Shown: positions 1 through 9,769, counted from the stretch's first letter. The stretch is 64,000 nt of DNA from Streptomyces sp. NBS 14/10 (GCF_002224125.1 NZ_NCSM01000003.1:67716-131715), one strand, 5' to 3'. Made by a program: numbers and translations. The notes: generated from the sequence alone by a model not told the origin.

Positions 1-229
1 CGGTGGGCGGCGCCTCGAAGGACGGGGTCATCACGAGTTCGGTGCGCCCGTCCGGCGCGTCGTCGACCAGCGCCTGACCGCCGGAGACCACGAAGACCCG
101 TGTCGTCGGGTGGCTCCACGCCGCGGCCAGCCACGCCTCGTCCAGGCGGTGGTGGGCGGCACGGTCGATACCGCTCGCGCCGCTGAGCGTGATCGGTTGA
201 GCGGCGGTGCGATCGGTCCAGGTGGTCAC
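1..229 (-). CDS. nudC: NAD(+) diphosphatase NudC, N-terminal part only
   Basis: Only the first 76 codons are present; the gene runs off the left edge, so the Nudix box itself is not visible. Reading leftward from a GTG at 227-229, the protein begins MTTWTDRTAAQP and continues through GIDRAAHHRLDEAW and HPTTRVFVVSGGQAL, which I recognise as the N-terminal segment of Streptomyces NAD(+) diphosphatases. The family hydrolyses NAD(H) to NMN(H) plus AMP and can remove NAD caps from RNA. A GGGGGAG lies about 12 bases upstream of the GTG. An in-frame TTG four codons upstream is too close to that Shine-Dalgarno sequence. Identification rests on similarity of this segment only. Confidence 0.75.
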   Translation of the reverse strand, partial: MTTWTDRTAAQPITLSGASGIDRAAHHRLDEAWLAAAWSHPTTRVFVVSGGQALVDDAPDGRTELVMTPSFEAPPT

Positions 230-278
230 GGCTGCTTCCAACTCCCCCTGAGAAACGGGTGCTTTACATACATACGCG

Positions 279-1682
279 CTACACGGGCCGGTTTTCCGCG
301 AATTCGCCCCACAGGTACGCGGCCGTCTCGGCGCCCTTCAGGAGCAGATCGAGCTCGACCTTCTCGTTCGGCGCGTGCCAGCCGTCGGAGGGCACCGAGA
401 TGCCCAGGAACAGCACCGGCGCGCCGAGTACGTCCTGGAGATCGGCGGCCGGGCCCGAGCCGCCCTCCCGGGTGAAGCGGATCTTCGTACCGAAGGCTCG
501 TCCCATGGCCCGCGCCAGCGACTGGAGCGCGGGGTGGTCCAGCGGGGTCAGACAAGGGCGGGTCGCGTTCCCGAAGGCGATCTCATGGCGGATTCCGTCC
601 GGGATCCGGGCCGCGACCCAGTCCCGCACCGCCAGCTCGACCTTGTCCGCGTCCTGGCCCGCCACCAGCCGGAAGGACAGCTTCAGCTGGGCGTACGACG
701 GCACGATCGTCTTGCCACCCGGCCCCTGATAGCCCCCGCCGATCCCGTTGACCTCCGCGGTCGGGCGGGCCCAGATCCGCTCCAGGGTGGTGTGGCCCGC
801 CTCGCCGAGCGTGGCGTGCGAATGCGCGGAGCGCAGCCAGGCACCCTCGTCGAAGGGCAGTTCGGCGAACAGCTCGCGCTCGCGGTCGGTCAGCTCCACG
901 ACCCCGTCGTAGAAGCCGGGGATCGCCACCCGGCGGTCCGCGTCGTGCAGGGCGGCGGCCAGCCGGGCGGCCTCGGTGGCCGGGTTCGGGACGGCGCCGC
1001 CGAACGAGCCGGAGTGGATGTCCTGGTCCGGCCCGTGGAGATCGATCTGGCAGTCCGCTAGCCCGCGCATACCGGTGCAGACGGTCGGGGTGTCCTCGGA
1101 CCACATGCCGGTGTCGGAGACGATCACGGTGTCGCAGGCGAGCCGGTCGGCGTGCGCCCGGATCAGCTCGGCGAAGTGCGGCGAACCGGACTCCTCCTCG
1201 CCCTCGACGATCAGCTTGAGGTTCACCGCGGGGGCGGTACGGCCGGTCGCCGCGAGGTGGGCCCGTACGCCCAGGGTGTGGAAGAACACCTGCCCCTTGT
1301 CGTCGGCCGCCCCGCGCGCGTACAGCCTGCCGTCCTTGACCGTCGGCTCGAAGGGCTCGGTGTGCCAGCCGTCCTCGCGGGCGGCGGGCTGGACGTCGTG
1401 GTGCCCGTAGACCAGCACGGTCGGGGCGTCGGGGTCGTCGGACGGCCACTCGGCGAAGACGGCCGGCGCCCCGGCCGTCGGCCATGTCTCGACCACCGGA
1501 AACCCCGTGGCGGTCAGGCTCGCCGCCAGCCACTCCGCGCTGCGCCGGACGTCGTCGGCGCGGGCGGGGTCGGCCGACACGGACGGGATGCGCAGCCACT
1601 CGGCGAGGTCGTCGAGGAACGCGGCGCGGTGAGCGTCCACGTAGGCGCGGACGGCGATGTCCGTGTCCGGGGTATTACTCAT
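279..1682 (-). CDS. M20 family metallo-dipeptidase
   Basis: Cytosolic di-zinc peptidase of 467 aa, the usual length for M20 dipeptidases (CNDP/PepV-like). The M20 signature appears in order: VLVYGHHDVQP with the first metal His, ARGAADDKG with the bridging Asp, EGEEESGS with the catalytic Glu pair, SDTGMW, and a C-terminal GWHAPNEK that supplies the last His. The dimerisation/lid domain lies between roughly residues 200 and 310. I chose the ATG at 1682 (MSNTPDTD) over the longer frame because a TAGGCT -10 box ends seven bases before it, which predicts a leaderless mRNA. Likely role is dipeptide turnover, but the substrate cannot be read from sequence. Confidence 0.88.
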   Translation of the reverse strand: MSNTPDTDIAVRAYVDAHRAAFLDDLAEWLRIPSVSADPARADDVRRSAEWLAASLTATGFPVVETWPTAGAPAVFAEWPSDDPDAPTVLVYGHHDVQPAAREDGWHTEPFEPTVKDGRLYARGAADDKGQVFFHTLGVRAHLAATGRTAPAVNLKLIVEGEEESGSPHFAELIRAHADRLACDTVIVSDTGMWSEDTPTVCTGMRGLADCQIDLHGPDQDIHSGSFGGAVPNPATEAARLAAALHDADRRVAIPGFYDGVVELTDRERELFAELPFDEGAWLRSAHSHATLGEAGHTTLERIWARPTAEVNGIGGGYQGPGGKTIVPSYAQLKLSFRLVAGQDADKVELAVRDWVAARIPDGIRHEIAFGNATRPCLTPLDHPALQSLARAMGRAFGTKIRFTREGGSGPAADLQDVLGAPVLFLGISVPSDGWHAPNEKVELDLLLKGAETAAYLWGEFAENRPV

Positions 1683-1689
1683 GCACTTG

Positions 1690-1695
1690 AGCCTA
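1690..1695 (-). promoter_or_regulatory. Leaderless -10 box of the dipeptidase gene
   Basis: TAGGCT on the minus strand, seven bases before the ATG at 1682. No clear -35 hexamer is visible. The spacing puts the transcription start at or next to the start codon. Confidence 0.5.
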
Positions 1696-1744
1696 TCCGG
1701 CCCGGGAGGGTGCCACGGCCGGGGTCCGCGCACGGCCGCTGCCG

Positions 1745-4700
1745 CTATGTGTTCTCCGTCACGTGTTCATCGTGGGGTTGCTCACCAGGTTCATGGGGTT
1801 CATGCGGCTCGGCGGGCTCATGCGTCTCCTGTGGCTCGCCGAGCAGGATGCGCTCCAGCTCCGCCCGGCCCGGCAGCGCCGCCGGGCGGACGATCTCGCC
1901 GCCGCGTACGTAGACGAACGCCGCGGAGACCGCCGACAGGGGCAGGCCCTGCTGTTCCGCCCAGGCCAGGCGGTAGACCGCCAGCTGGAGCGGGTCGGCG
2001 TTCCGCGACCGGCCGGTCTTCCAGTCGACGATCTCGTACCGCACCCCCGGCCCGGCCCCCACGGCCCGCGGCGCGCGGTACACCGCGTCGATCCGGCCCC
2101 GGATCGTCCGGCCCGCCAGCGCCAGCTGGAACGGCGCCTCGACGCGATAGGGGGTGCGATGCGCGTACGGGGTGCGCGCGAACGCCTCCTTGAGCTCGGC
2201 CAGGTCCCGCTCGTTCACGATCTCCGGCTCGTCGTCCTCGCCGCCCGGCAGTTCGTCCGGGCCCAGGAACGGAAGCGGCAGCGCCTCGAAGCGCGACTCC
2301 ACCCACGCGTGGAACCGGGTGCCGCGGCGCGCTGCGGGGCGCGGCGGGCGCGGCATGGGGCGGGCCAGCTCCCGCGCGAAACCGTCGGGGTCGGCGGCCA
2401 GGCGCAGCAGCTGCGAGGCGCTGAGCGTGTACGGCATCGGCACGTCCCGCACCGTGGCGCGGGCCCGCCGCAGCTCGCCCGCGAGCGCGTCCAGGTCCCG
2501 GTCCCAGGAGGCGACCAGCCGCGCCTCCTCGGGGGCGGCCCTCTCCTCCGGGGTGGCCCAGCCTGCCCACAGGTCGCTGTCCTCTGCCTCGGGTTCGGGT
2601 TCGGGTTCGGGCTCGGGCTCCGCGATGTCGTCGGCGTACGGGTCGTCGGCGTACGGGTCGTCGTCGGCGTACGCCTCTGGCGCGTACGGATCGTCGTACG
2701 CGCCGTCGTACGCGTCCTCGGACGGGCCGGACGGGGGCCCGCCCGTCGACGGGTGCTGCGTGTCGTGTGCCGACGGGCCGTCCGCCGCCGTCGGCTCGCT
2801 GTCCGCCGCCGCGAGGCGGTCCAGGTGGGCGAGGACCACGTCCGCGGCGTGGCGGCGGCGGGCCAGGCCCTGCGGGTCGAGGGGCAGCGGCCAGGCGCGG
2901 TCGGCGGCCGCGGCCTTGAGGGCCGGATTCTCCTCGTCCTCCTCCGGGGGCGGCGCCCACGCCTCGACCTCGCCGTGGCCCGCCTCACAGTGCTCGCGCA
3001 GAGCCTCCAGAAAGGCCGAAGGGCCGCGCGGCTTCTTCTGCGTGGGCCCCCACCAGTGGCCGGAGCCGAGCAGCAGGGAGCGGGGGCGGGTGAAGGTCAC
3101 ATAGCCGAGCCGCAGTTCCTCGGTCCTCTGATGCGCCTTCATGGACTCCTTGAAGGCGGTCAGCCCCTTGGCGTTCCAGGCGGCGACGTCCGGAAGCGTC
3201 TCCGCGTCGCCGCGCAGCGCGTGCGGCAGGACCCGCGCGTTCGCCGTCCAGGACTCGCGGGCCTGGTCGCTGGGGAACTGCTTGTCGACCAGACCCGGCA
3301 CCGCCACCACGTCCCATTCAAGGCCCTTGGACTTGTGCGCGGTGAGCACCTTGACCGTGTTCTCCCCGCCGGGGAGGGAGTTGTCGAGCCCCTTCTCGTA
3401 CTGCGCGGCCGTACGCAGGAAGCCGAGGAACGCCAGCAGGGTGGCCTCGCCGTCCAGGGCCGCGAAGCCCGCGGCGACGTCGAGGAAGTTGCCGAGCGTC
3501 TCCCGGCGGCGGGCGGCCAGGGCCTGGGGCGACGCGGACAGCTCGACCTCCAGGCCGGTGGTGGCCAGCACCCGGTGGAGCACGTCCATGAGCGGGTCGG
3601 CCAGCGAGCGGCGCAGCTCGCGCAGTTCGGCGGCGAGGCGGGCGAAGCGGACCCGGGCCTCCGCCGAGAACGGCAGCCCGTCGTCCGGGCCGTCAGGGGT
3701 GAGGAAGGTGTCCAGGGCGTCGGCGAGCGAGACGATCTCGGCCGGGTCGACGCCCTCGACTGCTTCCGCGAGACGCCGGTCAGGGTCCTCGGCCCCATCT
3801 GCCGCAGGCCCTGCCGTCTCGTACCGTACGAGGGCCCGGGCGCGGCGGCCGAGCAGCGCCAGGTCGCGGGGGCCGATCCGCCAGCGCGGGCCGGTCAGCA
3901 GCCGCACCAGGGCGGCGTTGGCGCCCGGGTCCTGCAGCACCTCGCAGACGGCCACCAGATCGGCGACCTCCGGGAGGTGCAGCAGCCCGGAAAGGCCGAC
4001 GACCTCCACCGGAACCTCCCGCTCCACCAGCGCGCCCTGGATCCGGGCGAAGTCGCCGGCCGTACGGCACAGCACCGCGATCTCGCCGGGCGGGGTGCCG
4101 GTGCGCACCAGATGGGCGATGGAGTCGGCGAGCCAGGCCAGTTCCTCGGCGTGGGTGGGCAGCAGCGCGCAGCGCACCACACCGTCCCGCTCCGCCCCCG
4201 GGGCCGGGCGCAGCGCCTCGACACCCTCGTGCATGGCGCGCAGGGGCGCGGCGAGCCCGTTGGCGAGGTCCAGGAGGCGGCCGCCGCTGCGCCGGTTCTC
4301 GCTGAGCGCGAAGCGGCGCGCCGGGCTGCCGTCGGCGTGCGGGAAGTGCTCGGGGAAGTCGTCGAGGTTGGCCACGGAGGCGCCGCGCCAGCCGTAGATG
4401 GCCTGGCAGGGGTCGCCGACGGCGGTGACGGCATGGCCCGTGCCGCCGCCGAAGAGGCCGGAGAGCAGCAGCCGCTGGGCGACCGAGGTGTCCTGGTACT
4501 CGTCCAGGAGGACCACCGCGTACTGCTCGCGCAGAATCCGGCCGACCTCCGGGCGGGTGCGGGCCAAGGTGGCCGAGAGCGCGATCTGGTCGCCGAAGTC
4601 GAGCAGATCGCGGCCGCGCTTGTCCGCGCGGTACGCCTCGACGAGGCCCAGGAGTTCCAGGCGGGCGTGGGCGGCCTCGGGCACCTTGCGCAGCTCGGCG

Positions 4701-5353
4701 TTGGTCAGCTTCACCCCGTCGAGGGTGTGCAGCAGCTCGCCGTCGTACGCGCGCAGCCGCTCGGCGGGGACCAGGTGCTCGGCCAGTTCGGCGTCGAGCG
4801 CGAGCAGATCGGTGACCAGGTCGGCGAAGGGGCGGATGAGCGCCGGGAACGGCCCGGGGGCGGTGCGCAGCACGCGCGCGGCGAGCTGGAAGCGGGTGGC
4901 GTCGGCGAGCAGCCGGGCGCCCGGCTCCAGGCCGATGCGCAGGCCGTGCTCCTTGAGCAGCTGCCCGGCGAAGGCGTGGTACGTGGAGATGTTCGGCTCG
5001 CCCGCGGCGGTCTCCGGGGCCTGCGCGGCCCCCGCGGCCCCCGCTCCGGTCGGCGGCGGCACCGGATCGGGGTCCGTAACCCCCGCCTTGACCAGGGCCT
5101 TCCGTACCCGCTCGGACAGCTCCCCGGCCGCCTTGTTGGTGAAGGTGAGGCCGAGCACCTGCTCCGGGGCGACCTGGCCGGTGCCCACCAGCCACACCAC
5201 CCGCGCCGCCATCACCGTGGTCTTGCCCGAACCCGCTCCGGCCACGATCACCTGCGGGGAGGGCAGCGCGGTGATGCACGCGATCTGCTCCGGGGTGAAC
5301 GGAATGCCGAGGAGCTCCTTGAGCTGCTCGGGGTCGGTGATGCGGGCGGACAT
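1745..5353 (-). CDS. adnB: AdnB-like UvrD/RecB-type helicase-nuclease subunit
   Basis: UvrD-family motor with a C-terminal RecB-type nuclease, 1202 aa. Walker A AGAGSGKT is at residues 38-45, a Walker B DEYQDTS follows near 280, and a later GDPCQAIYGWRGA is motif III. The nuclease core EIVDWKTGRS followed by QLAVYR sits near residue 1110. Together with the upstream partner this matches the heterodimeric AdnAB machine that resects double-strand breaks in actinobacteria; the locus is reported to be essential in Streptomyces. The start ATG at 5353 follows a leaderless -10. Between helicase and nuclease there is a low-complexity acidic linker (Glu-Pro and Asp-Asp-Pro-Tyr-Ala repeats, about 2580-2720), and the C-terminus ends in His-Glu-Pro repeats. 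It is separated from adnA by 118 bp with its own promoter signal. Confidence 0.9.
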   Translation of the reverse strand: MSARITDPEQLKELLGIPFTPEQIACITALPSPQVIVAGAGSGKTTVMAARVVWLVGTGQVAPEQVLGLTFTNKAAGELSERVRKALVKAGVTDPDPVPPPTGAGAAGAAQAPETAAGEPNISTYHAFAGQLLKEHGLRIGLEPGARLLADATRFQLAARVLRTAPGPFPALIRPFADLVTDLLALDAELAEHLVPAERLRAYDGELLHTLDGVKLTNAELRKVPEAAHARLELLGLVEAYRADKRGRDLLDFGDQIALSATLARTRPEVGRILREQYAVVLLDEYQDTSVAQRLLLSGLFGGGTGHAVTAVGDPCQAIYGWRGASVANLDDFPEHFPHADGSPARRFALSENRRSGGRLLDLANGLAAPLRAMHEGVEALRPAPGAERDGVVRCALLPTHAEELAWLADSIAHLVRTGTPPGEIAVLCRTAGDFARIQGALVEREVPVEVVGLSGLLHLPEVADLVAVCEVLQDPGANAALVRLLTGPRWRIGPRDLALLGRRARALVRYETAGPAADGAEDPDRRLAEAVEGVDPAEIVSLADALDTFLTPDGPDDGLPFSAEARVRFARLAAELRELRRSLADPLMDVLHRVLATTGLEVELSASPQALAARRRETLGNFLDVAAGFAALDGEATLLAFLGFLRTAAQYEKGLDNSLPGGENTVKVLTAHKSKGLEWDVVAVPGLVDKQFPSDQARESWTANARVLPHALRGDAETLPDVAAWNAKGLTAFKESMKAHQRTEELRLGYVTFTRPRSLLLGSGHWWGPTQKKPRGPSAFLEALREHCEAGHGEVEAWAPPPEEDEENPALKAAAADRAWPLPLDPQGLARRRHAADVVLAHLDRLAAADSEPTAADGPSAHDTQHPSTGGPPSGPSEDAYDGAYDDPYAPEAYADDDPYADDPYADDIAEPEPEPEPEPEAEDSDLWAGWATPEERAAPEEARLVASWDRDLDALAGELRRARATVRDVPMPYTLSASQLLRLAADPDGFARELARPMPRPPRPAARRGTRFHAWVESRFEALPLPFLGPDELPGGEDDEPEIVNERDLAELKEAFARTPYAHRTPYRVEAPFQLALAGRTIRGRIDAVYRAPRAVGAGPGVRYEIVDWKTGRSRNADPLQLAVYRLAWAEQQGLPLSAVSAAFVYVRGGEIVRPAALPGRAELERILLGEPQETHEPAEPHEPHEPGEQPHDEHVTENT

Positions 5354-5360
5354 TCCAGTG

Positions 5361-5392
5361 AGGCTATCGGGGCCCGCTGACACCGCCGTCAA
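5361..5392 (-). promoter_or_regulatory. Promoter before adnB, leaderless
   Basis: On the minus strand TTGACG (5387-5392) is followed after 20 bases by TAGCCT (5361-5366), and the ATG begins seven bases later. The 20-base spacer is longer than ideal, so the -35 is doubtful while the -10 is good. It suggests that adnB can be transcribed independently of adnA. Confidence 0.45.
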
Positions 5393-5471
5393 CACCGAGG
5401 TCGTGGCGCCGGTTCCCACCTGCCCACAGACGGGGCCGGTGTCGCGAACGCCACATCGCTTGCTCGCTCAC

Positions 5472-8400
5472 TCACTCCACGACGTGCTGCCCCTCCGCCC
5501 GCGCGCTGCACGCCCCGCGGAACGAACAGCGGTTGCAGTGCTCGCCCGCGCTCGGGGAGAAGCGCTCGTCCAGGACGCGCCCGGCCGCCGTGGCCAACAG
5601 CTCGCCCACCCACTCCCCCTGCAGTGGCTCCTGCGCCTGCACCTTGGGGACGTCGTCCCCGCCGTCCTTGCGGGCGGCGCCCTGGCGCAGCTGTACGAGC
5701 TCCGCGCCGCCCGGCTCGGGGTGGCCGTCCGCGAAGAGGCCGTCCACCGCGCCCTCCCGCACCGCGAGCTGGTACACGGCCAACTGGGGGTGGTGGGCGA
5801 CGGCGTCCCGCGTCACCGACTGCTTGCCGGTTTTGAAGTCGACAACGTAGGCGCGGCCTTCCCCGTCCGCCTCGACCCGGTCCATACTGCCGCGGATCCG
5901 TACCTGGTAGGCGTCCGCCTCCAAGGTGACGTCGAATTCGTGCTCGGTGGCCACCGGGGCGCGGCCGCCGCGCTCCATCACATGCCAGCGCAGGAATCGC
6001 TCGAGCGCGGCGCGCGCATGCTCCTTCTCCTGCCGCGACTTCCAGGGCGCGTCGAAGGACAGGGCGTCCCATACGGAGTCCAGCCGCTCCATAAGGACCG
6101 CGAGATCGGCCGGGGTGCGGCCGGAGGCCACCTCGTCGGCCAGGACGTGGACGACGTTGCCGAAGCCCTGGGCGGCCGTCGACGGCGTGTCGGCCTTCAC
6201 CTCCCGCCCCAGGAACCACTGCAGCGAGCAGGTGTTGACGAGTTGGTCGAGCGCGCTTCCGGAGAGCGCCACGGGGCGGTCGCGGTCGCGCAGCGGGACC
6301 GCGCTGTGCGTCGGCTCGTACAGGCCCCACCAGCGGTACGGGTGCGCCGCCGGGACGAGCGGCTGGCCGTCGTCGTCGCGCAGCGCCGCGAGCCGCGCCA
6401 GACGGCGCGCGGCGGCGTCCCGCAGGGCGTCGGAGGCCGCCGGGTCGACGGTCGTGGCGCGCAACTCGGCGACCAGCGCCGCGACCGACAGCGGGCGGCG
6501 CGGGCGCTGGGTGACGTCCACCGGCTCGACGCCCAGCTCGGCCAGAAAGCGGGAGGGCTGGTCCCCGTCGTCCGCGGCGCCCTTGACGGCCGTGGCCACC
6601 AGCCGCTCCTCGGCCCGCGTCGCCGCGACGTAGAACAGCCGCCGCTCCTCGGCCAGCAGCGCCCCCGGGGACAGCGGCTCGGCCAGCCCGTCCCGGCCGA
6701 TCCGGTCCGCCTCCAGCAGCGAGCCACGGCGCCGCAGATCGGGCCACAGCCCCTCCTGTACCCCCGCCACCACGACGAGCCGCCACTCGAGCCCCTTGGA
6801 GCGGTGCGCGGTCATCAGCCGTACGGCGTCGGGGCTGACCATGCGGCGCGAGAGGGTGTCGGCGGCGATGTCCTGCGCGTCGATCTCGTCGAGAAAGTTG
6901 AGCGCGCCCCGGCCGCCGACGCGCTCCTCCGCGCGCGCGGCGGTCTCGAACAGCGCGCACACCGCGTCCAGGTCGCGATCCGCGTTGCGCCCGGCGGCCC
7001 CGCCGCGGTGGGCGGCCCGCTCCAGCCGCTGCGGCCAGGACGTGCCGTCCCACAGCTCCCACAGTGCCTGCTCGGCCGTGCCACCGCCCGCGAGCAGTTC
7101 GCGCGCCTTGCGCAGCAGCAGGCCGAGGCGCTGCGCGCCGCGCGCGTACGCCGGGTCGTGCGCGACCAGGCGCTCGGGCTCGGCGAGCGCTTCGGTGAGC
7201 AGTACGTCGGAGGGCCGCGGCACGACCCGCCCCGCCACCCGCTCCTCCTCCCGCAGCGCCCGCCCCAACCGCCGCAGATCAGCAGCGTCCATGCCCCCGA
7301 GGGGCGAGGCGAGCAGCGTCAGCGCGGTCTCGACGTCGAGCCAGGCGGCGTTGCCGCCGCCGCCCACGGCCCCCGGCCCCCCGGCCGGCGGCGCGCCCGC
7401 GTCGGCGTCGGGCCCGGCCGCTTCGGCCGGCCCGGGGTCGGCGGCCTCGGCCTCGCCCGGGGCGGGTGAAGCCGCGCCCGGCGCCCCGGCGGGCCCTGCG
7501 GGCGCCTGGTCGCGGGCCGCCGTGGGCGCGCCCCGGCCCGCAGGCTCCCGCAGCGCGGCCGTCGCCGCGGCGCGCAGGGCGGTCAGGAGGGGGGCCAGTG
7601 CGGGCTCATGGCGCAGGGGGATGTCGTCGCCGTCGACCTCCACGGGCACGCCCGCCGAGGTCAGCGCGCGGCGCACGCCGGGGAGCGAGCGGCCTCCCGC
7701 GCGCACCAGCACGGCCATCTCACGCCACGGAACGCCGTCCTCCAGGTGGGCGCGGCGCAGGATGTCGGCGATGTTGTCGAGCTCGGAGCCCGCCGTCGGG
7801 TAGGTGTACGCCTCGACCCGCCCGCCGCCGCGGACGGCCGACAGCTCCCGGTGGGCGCGCACCGCGTCCGCCGGGAGGCGGGTGAGCGGCATCCGGTGGG
7901 TGAGCAGGCGGGTGGCCGCGAGGAGCGCGGCGCCGGAGCGGCGGGAGGTGGCCAGGACCTGGACGGGCGCCGGTCTGCCGTCCCGGCGCGGGAAGCTGTA
8001 GGGGAATTCGAGGATGCCGCCCACGTCGGCGCCGCGGAAGGCGTAGATCGACTGGTCCGGGTCGCCGAAGGCGACCAGCGTCCTGCCGCCGCCCGCCAGC
8101 GCGCGCAGCAGCCGCAGCTGGGCCACGTCCGTGTCCTGGTACTCGTCGACGAAGACTGCGTCGTAGCGCGCCGCCAGCTCCGCCGCCGTGTCGGACTGCT
8201 CGGCGAGCAGCACCGCCCGGTGCACCAGCTCCGCGTAGTCCAGCACCCCCTGGGCGTCCAGCACGTCCAGGTACTCCGCGAGGAAGGCCGCCGCCGCGCG
8301 CCAGTCCGGCCGGCCCTGGCGCGCCGCGAAGTCGCCCAGCGCGCGGGGGTCGAGCCCCAGCTCCCGGCTGCGCGCGAGCACCGCGCGCACCTCGTCGGCG

Positions 8401-8957
8401 AAGCCGCGGGTGGTCAGGCAGGCGCGCAGCTCGTCCGGCCAGCGGACCGCGGCGCGCCCCTCGCGCTCCAGCTCCGCCTGCCCGGCCAGCAGGTCACGGA
8501 CGACGACGTCCTGCTCGGGGCCCGACAGCAAACGCACCGGATCGGCGAAAATGTCCATGTCCTGGTGTGCGCGGACCAGGGCATAACAGAATGAGTGGAA
8601 GGTCGTGGCCTGCGGGCCGCGGGCACCCGCCAGGCGCGCCGCCATCCGATCGCGCAGCTCGACCGCCGCCTTGCGGCTGAAGGTGAGCACGAGGATCCGC
8701 TCGGGGTCCGCACCGCCCCGTACCCGCTGGGTCACCGCCTCCACGAGTGTCGTCGTCTTACCCGTGCCCGGACCCGCGAGCACCAGCAGCGGCCCGCCCG
8801 GGTGGTCGACCACGGCGCGCTGCGATGCGTCCAGGGCAGGCGGAGCCACCGGGTCCGGCCGGGTGCGGACCAGCCGGTACGTACCCGGGGGCGGCTGCCG
8901 CGAGGACGGCTGTCGAGCCTGCCGCTGGCGCGGAAGGGACGAGGAGGAGGAGCTCAC
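5472..8957 (-). CDS. adnA: AdnA-like UvrD/RecB-type helicase-nuclease subunit
   Basis: Second subunit of the AdnAB double-strand-break resection machine, about 1161 aa. Walker A AGPGTGKT lies at residues 61-68, Walker B VFVDEYQDTD near 235, and the RecB-like nuclease core YVVDFKTGK near 1070. Near the end CNRCSFRGAC plus an earlier Cys (NTCSLQWF) gives the C...CxxCx5C set typical of Fe-S cluster nuclease domains of the AddB/AdnA kind. A Gly/Ala/Pro-rich stretch of about 60 residues (around 7370-7560) interrupts the helicase core. The start is uncertain: GTG at 8957 is chosen, preceded by a serine-rich N-terminus, but the frame is open for 13 further codons upstream. Confidence 0.88.
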   Translation of the reverse strand: MSSSSSSLPRQRQARQPSSRQPPPGTYRLVRTRPDPVAPPALDASQRAVVDHPGGPLLVLAGPGTGKTTTLVEAVTQRVRGGADPERILVLTFSRKAAVELRDRMAARLAGARGPQATTFHSFCYALVRAHQDMDIFADPVRLLSGPEQDVVVRDLLAGQAELEREGRAAVRWPDELRACLTTRGFADEVRAVLARSRELGLDPRALGDFAARQGRPDWRAAAAFLAEYLDVLDAQGVLDYAELVHRAVLLAEQSDTAAELAARYDAVFVDEYQDTDVAQLRLLRALAGGGRTLVAFGDPDQSIYAFRGADVGGILEFPYSFPRRDGRPAPVQVLATSRRSGAALLAATRLLTHRMPLTRLPADAVRAHRELSAVRGGGRVEAYTYPTAGSELDNIADILRRAHLEDGVPWREMAVLVRAGGRSLPGVRRALTSAGVPVEVDGDDIPLRHEPALAPLLTALRAAATAALREPAGRGAPTAARDQAPAGPAGAPGAASPAPGEAEAADPGPAEAAGPDADAGAPPAGGPGAVGGGGNAAWLDVETALTLLASPLGGMDAADLRRLGRALREEERVAGRVVPRPSDVLLTEALAEPERLVAHDPAYARGAQRLGLLLRKARELLAGGGTAEQALWELWDGTSWPQRLERAAHRGGAAGRNADRDLDAVCALFETAARAEERVGGRGALNFLDEIDAQDIAADTLSRRMVSPDAVRLMTAHRSKGLEWRLVVVAGVQEGLWPDLRRRGSLLEADRIGRDGLAEPLSPGALLAEERRLFYVAATRAEERLVATAVKGAADDGDQPSRFLAELGVEPVDVTQRPRRPLSVAALVAELRATTVDPAASDALRDAAARRLARLAALRDDDGQPLVPAAHPYRWWGLYEPTHSAVPLRDRDRPVALSGSALDQLVNTCSLQWFLGREVKADTPSTAAQGFGNVVHVLADEVASGRTPADLAVLMERLDSVWDALSFDAPWKSRQEKEHARAALERFLRWHVMERGGRAPVATEHEFDVTLEADAYQVRIRGSMDRVEADGEGRAYVVDFKTGKQSVTRDAVAHHPQLAVYQLAVREGAVDGLFADGHPEPGGAELVQLRQGAARKDGGDDVPKVQAQEPLQGEWVGELLATAAGRVLDERFSPSAGEHCNRCSFRGACSARAEGQHVVE

Positions 8958-9113
8958 GTGGATCGCCGGTCCTGGTGGGTGTGCTGGGTGCGGCACAGCC
9001 TCTCATGTGACGCGGGACGTCACCCGTATGGCTGTGGATACGGCCGCGGGCGCGCCGCGGCGCTCAGGCATGGCTCCGGCCGGCCGGGGAACCGGCGGGC
9101 GCGCCGCCCGTCG

Positions 9114-9584
9114 TCAGTCGGCACCGGCCCCGTCGTTCCCACCAGCCCCATCGTTCCCACCAGCCCCACCGTCCCCACCGGCCTCGCCCTCACCGCCCCC
9201 ACCAGCCCCGCCGTCCCAGCGGGCCCCGGTCAGGTCGAGCCGCGGCAGATGGCCCTCGGCCGAGCGCGCCGCCTCGCGCAGCGGCGTGCCCTCCTCCCGG
9301 TAGTGGTCCAGCGCGCGCAGCTCATGGCCGGACAGCAGCACGCCGTCCGCGCGCACCACGCGCCACCAGGGCACGGCACCCCCGTAGAGCGCCATGACGC
9401 GGCCCACCTGCCGCGGGCCGCCCTCGCCCAGCCATTCGGCAACATCGCCATACGTCATCACCCGGCCGGGCGGAATCAGCTCGGCGACCTCCAGCACTCG
9501 CTCCGCGTACTCGGGCAGCTCATGCGCGGCCCCCGTCCGCTCGCCCTCGGCGCGTTCACCGCTGTGATCGGGAATCCGGCTCAT
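9114..9584 (-). CDS. Alkyltransferase-like (ATL) DNA-lesion binding protein, MGMT family
   Basis: 156 aa protein with the DNA-binding domain of O6-alkylguanine-DNA alkyltransferases (VLEVAELIPPGRVMTYGDVAEWLG, then RQVGRVMA). The active-site PCHRV box is replaced by PWWRVV, so the alkyl-accepting cysteine is absent. Such ATL proteins are known to bind O6-alkylguanine and hand the lesion to nucleotide excision repair, not to repair it directly. Start ATG at 9584 has an AGGA eight bases upstream. The C-terminal 35 residues are Gly/Asn/Asp/Ala repeats (GGNDGA units) encoded by imperfect 15-bp tandem repeats. It lies upstream of adnA on the same strand, consistent with a repair neighbourhood. Confidence 0.85.
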   Translation of the reverse strand: MSRIPDHSGERAEGERTGAAHELPEYAERVLEVAELIPPGRVMTYGDVAEWLGEGGPRQVGRVMALYGGAVPWWRVVRADGVLLSGHELRALDHYREEGTPLREAARSAEGHLPRLDLTGARWDGGAGGGGEGEAGGDGGAGGNDGAGGNDGAGAD

Positions 9585-9769
9585 CCGGCACATCCTGCCG
9601 CATCCCACCGACAGCCCCGCCGGCCCTCCACAGGGCCCTCCCCCGATCCCCTCACCGAGGGTGCACCGAGCCCATACACGACGTACCATCCGAATTTCAC
9701 GCCCCCGAAATGCACCCTGATGCCCACCTCCCCAGCCCGGGCATGCCACCATCTTCCGGGCGGTGACTG

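Noticed and set aside
1763..5380. Very long open frame opposite adnB (about 1205 codons)
   Set aside because: GC-rich codon bias keeps antisense frames open in Streptomyces; the minus strand encodes a complete helicase-nuclease with all motifs, the plus frame has no domain and an unnatural composition.
4398..7469. Long plus-strand frame across the adnA/adnB junction
   Set aside because: Same antisense effect; it spans two real genes on the other strand and shows no recognisable domain.
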